64,000 bases of DNA, from positions 2,480,001 through 2,544,000 of the forward strand of contig OY540810.1 in the NCBI GenBank assembly GCA_961205875.1, written 5' to 3'. The position numbers and the translations under genes were made by a program. This stretch comes from Sialis fuliginosa (lineage: Eukaryota > Arthropoda > Insecta > Megaloptera > Sialidae). Below are positions 62,782 through 64,000 of this stretch, one piece after another. The notes beneath the pieces are model-generated. The model was not told where the DNA came from and did no database searches. It saw only the letters and a list, made by a program, of their open reading frames with translations. Position 1 is the first letter of the stretch; every line of letters begins with the position of its first letter.

Positions 62782-62988
62782 GAAGTAGCGGACTCGGTCA
62801 TTCGTCGACATCGGTGACTGCGGGTCATGGTGCCGGGGGTGGCGGGTCTGTCGGGTCGCCGGCAGGTCTTGGCGGTAGTGGAACAGGAGCTGTTGGATCT
62901 CCTGCATCTAGTCCCGTCAGAGCGGGAGTTATGTTACCGCATAAAGTCGAGGAGGACGTATCGTTACATGGGAGGAGCAGTACAGAAG
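62782..62988 (+). CDS. vg: vestigial (vg), exon 3
   Basis: 207 nt after acceptor TTGTTCCAG, in phase 1 with exon 2. It encodes a Gly, Ser and Ala-rich tract (VGSPAGLGGSGTGAVGSPAS) and then a more specific stretch PHKVEEDVSLHGRSS, before donor GTGAGG at 62989. GC-rich, like exon 1. Total coding length so far is 162 codons plus one base; the gene continues beyond the window. Confidence 0.78.
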
Positions 62989-63036
62989 GTGAGGGACGTA
63001 AGTCGAAATGTTTTGATAATAATCTATACACATATT

Positions 63037-63110
63037 CATGGGCGCCGGCAGAATTTCTTTCAGGGGGGTGCATCTAGATATATAAAATTAAATTACATAT
63101 AAAATAATTA
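63037..63110 (+). mobile_element. hAT-like terminal fragment after vg exon 3
   Basis: CATGGGCGCCGGCAGAATTT followed by CTTTCAGGGGGGTGCA matches the complement of the right end of 56923-57249. The partner end was not found. Confidence 0.6.
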
Positions 63111-63135
63111 AAAAAATAATAATTTTGAAAGAATA

Positions 63136-64000
63136 GGGGAGACCGGGGGAATCGCGCCACCTTAAGGAAAAACGATTTTTTCCTATATTTTAAAGTAACA
63201 TAACACTTTAAATAAGCAGACTATTTAGTTATACAGTTTCTCACGCATTGTACAAATACTTTAACAAAGCTTAGTTAAGCGAAGTTTTAACGTTATTTAA
63301 AAATAAGTTTAAAAAGGCCACGGTGACGCGATTACTCTGGTACCGGGGTAATTCCGCCAAACCCTGATTTGTTTAGCTGCCGCAATTAGGATTGAAGATA
63401 ACTTGTTCAATGCTACATTAAAACTGCCATCAGTTGTTTTTGAAGACGTACTCGAAGTTCCGGGAACTTCTGGTAGGCCATCTGGACTATAAATGACTAT
63501 TTCTTCAGTTTTATCAGTTTGGGGTAGGTTTCTGCTATCGGTTTTTGGGCCTAGGTCTACGTTATTTTGCCCAAGATAGAAGACCTCTTCAACTTCTTGA
63601 TCGTCAATAACTAGAGGTTCTAAGTTTTAATCTGAGAGGATTTACATTATTGCCCCAGCTATAATGGCGCCATTACCCCGGTATGACAATATGGCGAATG
63701 ATCTTAATTCAGAACTATTGAAGACGCTTACACATAAAAAATATAACACATAAATGTAACTGAATATTAGTTGAATGCGTACGCATACTAATTACGGCTA
63801 TAAATTAACAAAAAAAGACACTTAACTCGATTTATATATAAGTCACAAATTATAACGAAACAGTAAAAAACAATATTTTCTGCGATAATAACTACACTTC
63901 TCTAATTAGAACCTTGATAATACCGAAGCAGTTTCTTCTGTTGGTCACTAAAGTACAGCATTTATCGCGACCTCTCCACCGACTATCGTTTGCTGTTTAT
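63136..64000 (-). pseudogene. Transposon with GGGGAGACCGGGGGAA end; transposase-tail-like frame
   Basis: AGGGGAGACCGGGGGAATCG at 63135 looks like a transposon terminus. Within it, about 63345-63635 on the minus strand stays open for about 95 codons without ATG, reading VIDDQEVEEVFYLG, KTEEIVIYSPDGLPEVPGTS and SSILIAAAKQIRVW. The composition resembles the C-terminal tail of a pogo/Tigger-type transposase, but no catalytic region is in the window. Assignment is tentative. Confidence 0.4.

Noticed and set aside
62814-63102. Long overlapping frames on both strands at vg exon 3
   Set aside because: They are shadows of the GC-rich, Gly/Ser-rich exon; only the frame phased with exons 1 and 2 and bounded by splice sites is kept.

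Overview
The window is nuclear DNA from an insect. It is AT-rich, its genes are split by short GT-AG introns, and its mobile elements are insect types: Helitrons ending in CTAG, hAT elements with 8-bp target duplications, TA-flanked and TTAA-flanked MITEs, and GTCTGTCTGTC-rich repeats. The order of insect cannot be fixed from sequence alone.

Region 1 (1-22164, minus strand) is the 5' two-thirds of an axonemal dynein heavy chain of the inner-arm DNAH10 class. I could join 34 coding exons without a frame break into 2,798 codons. They run from the start codon through the N-terminal tail, linker, AAA1 (GPAGTGKT) and AAA2 (GPTGGGKS) to the start of AAA3. The remainder lies beyond position 1. Every intron longer than about 500 bp carries a recognisable repeat: a tandem Helitron pair, foldback elements, an LTR with a primer-binding-like site, or a three-level minisatellite.

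Region 2 (22165-24536) is a head-to-head intergenic segment of about 0.9 kb followed by a complete two-exon BAP31/BCAP31 gene on the plus strand. It encodes a 226-aa ER membrane protein with a KKSD tail.

Region 3 (24537-32689) is gene-free. It holds several MITEs and then a 2.1-kb satellite whose last monomer ends about 24 bp before the start codon of the next gene.

Region 4 (32690-64000, plus strand) is the 5' part of a gene I assign to vestigial (vg), the wing-selector transcription cofactor. Exon 1 (32690-32875), exon 2 (58863-58956) and exon 3 (62782-62988) join in frame across introns of about 26 kb and 3.8 kb. The TEAD-binding Vg domain would lie downstream of the window. Intron 1 is built largely of repeats, including nested insertions whose order can be read from their target duplications.

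The three genes have unrelated roles (ciliary or sperm-tail motility, ER membrane trafficking, wing patterning). Nothing suggests they act together; dynein and BAP31 share only an upstream region. I found no bacterial-type system, CRISPR array or clear new gene system. The unusual content is the satellite abutting vg, the hierarchical minisatellite, the nested or dated insertions, and a small cysteine-rich ORF inside vg intron 1.
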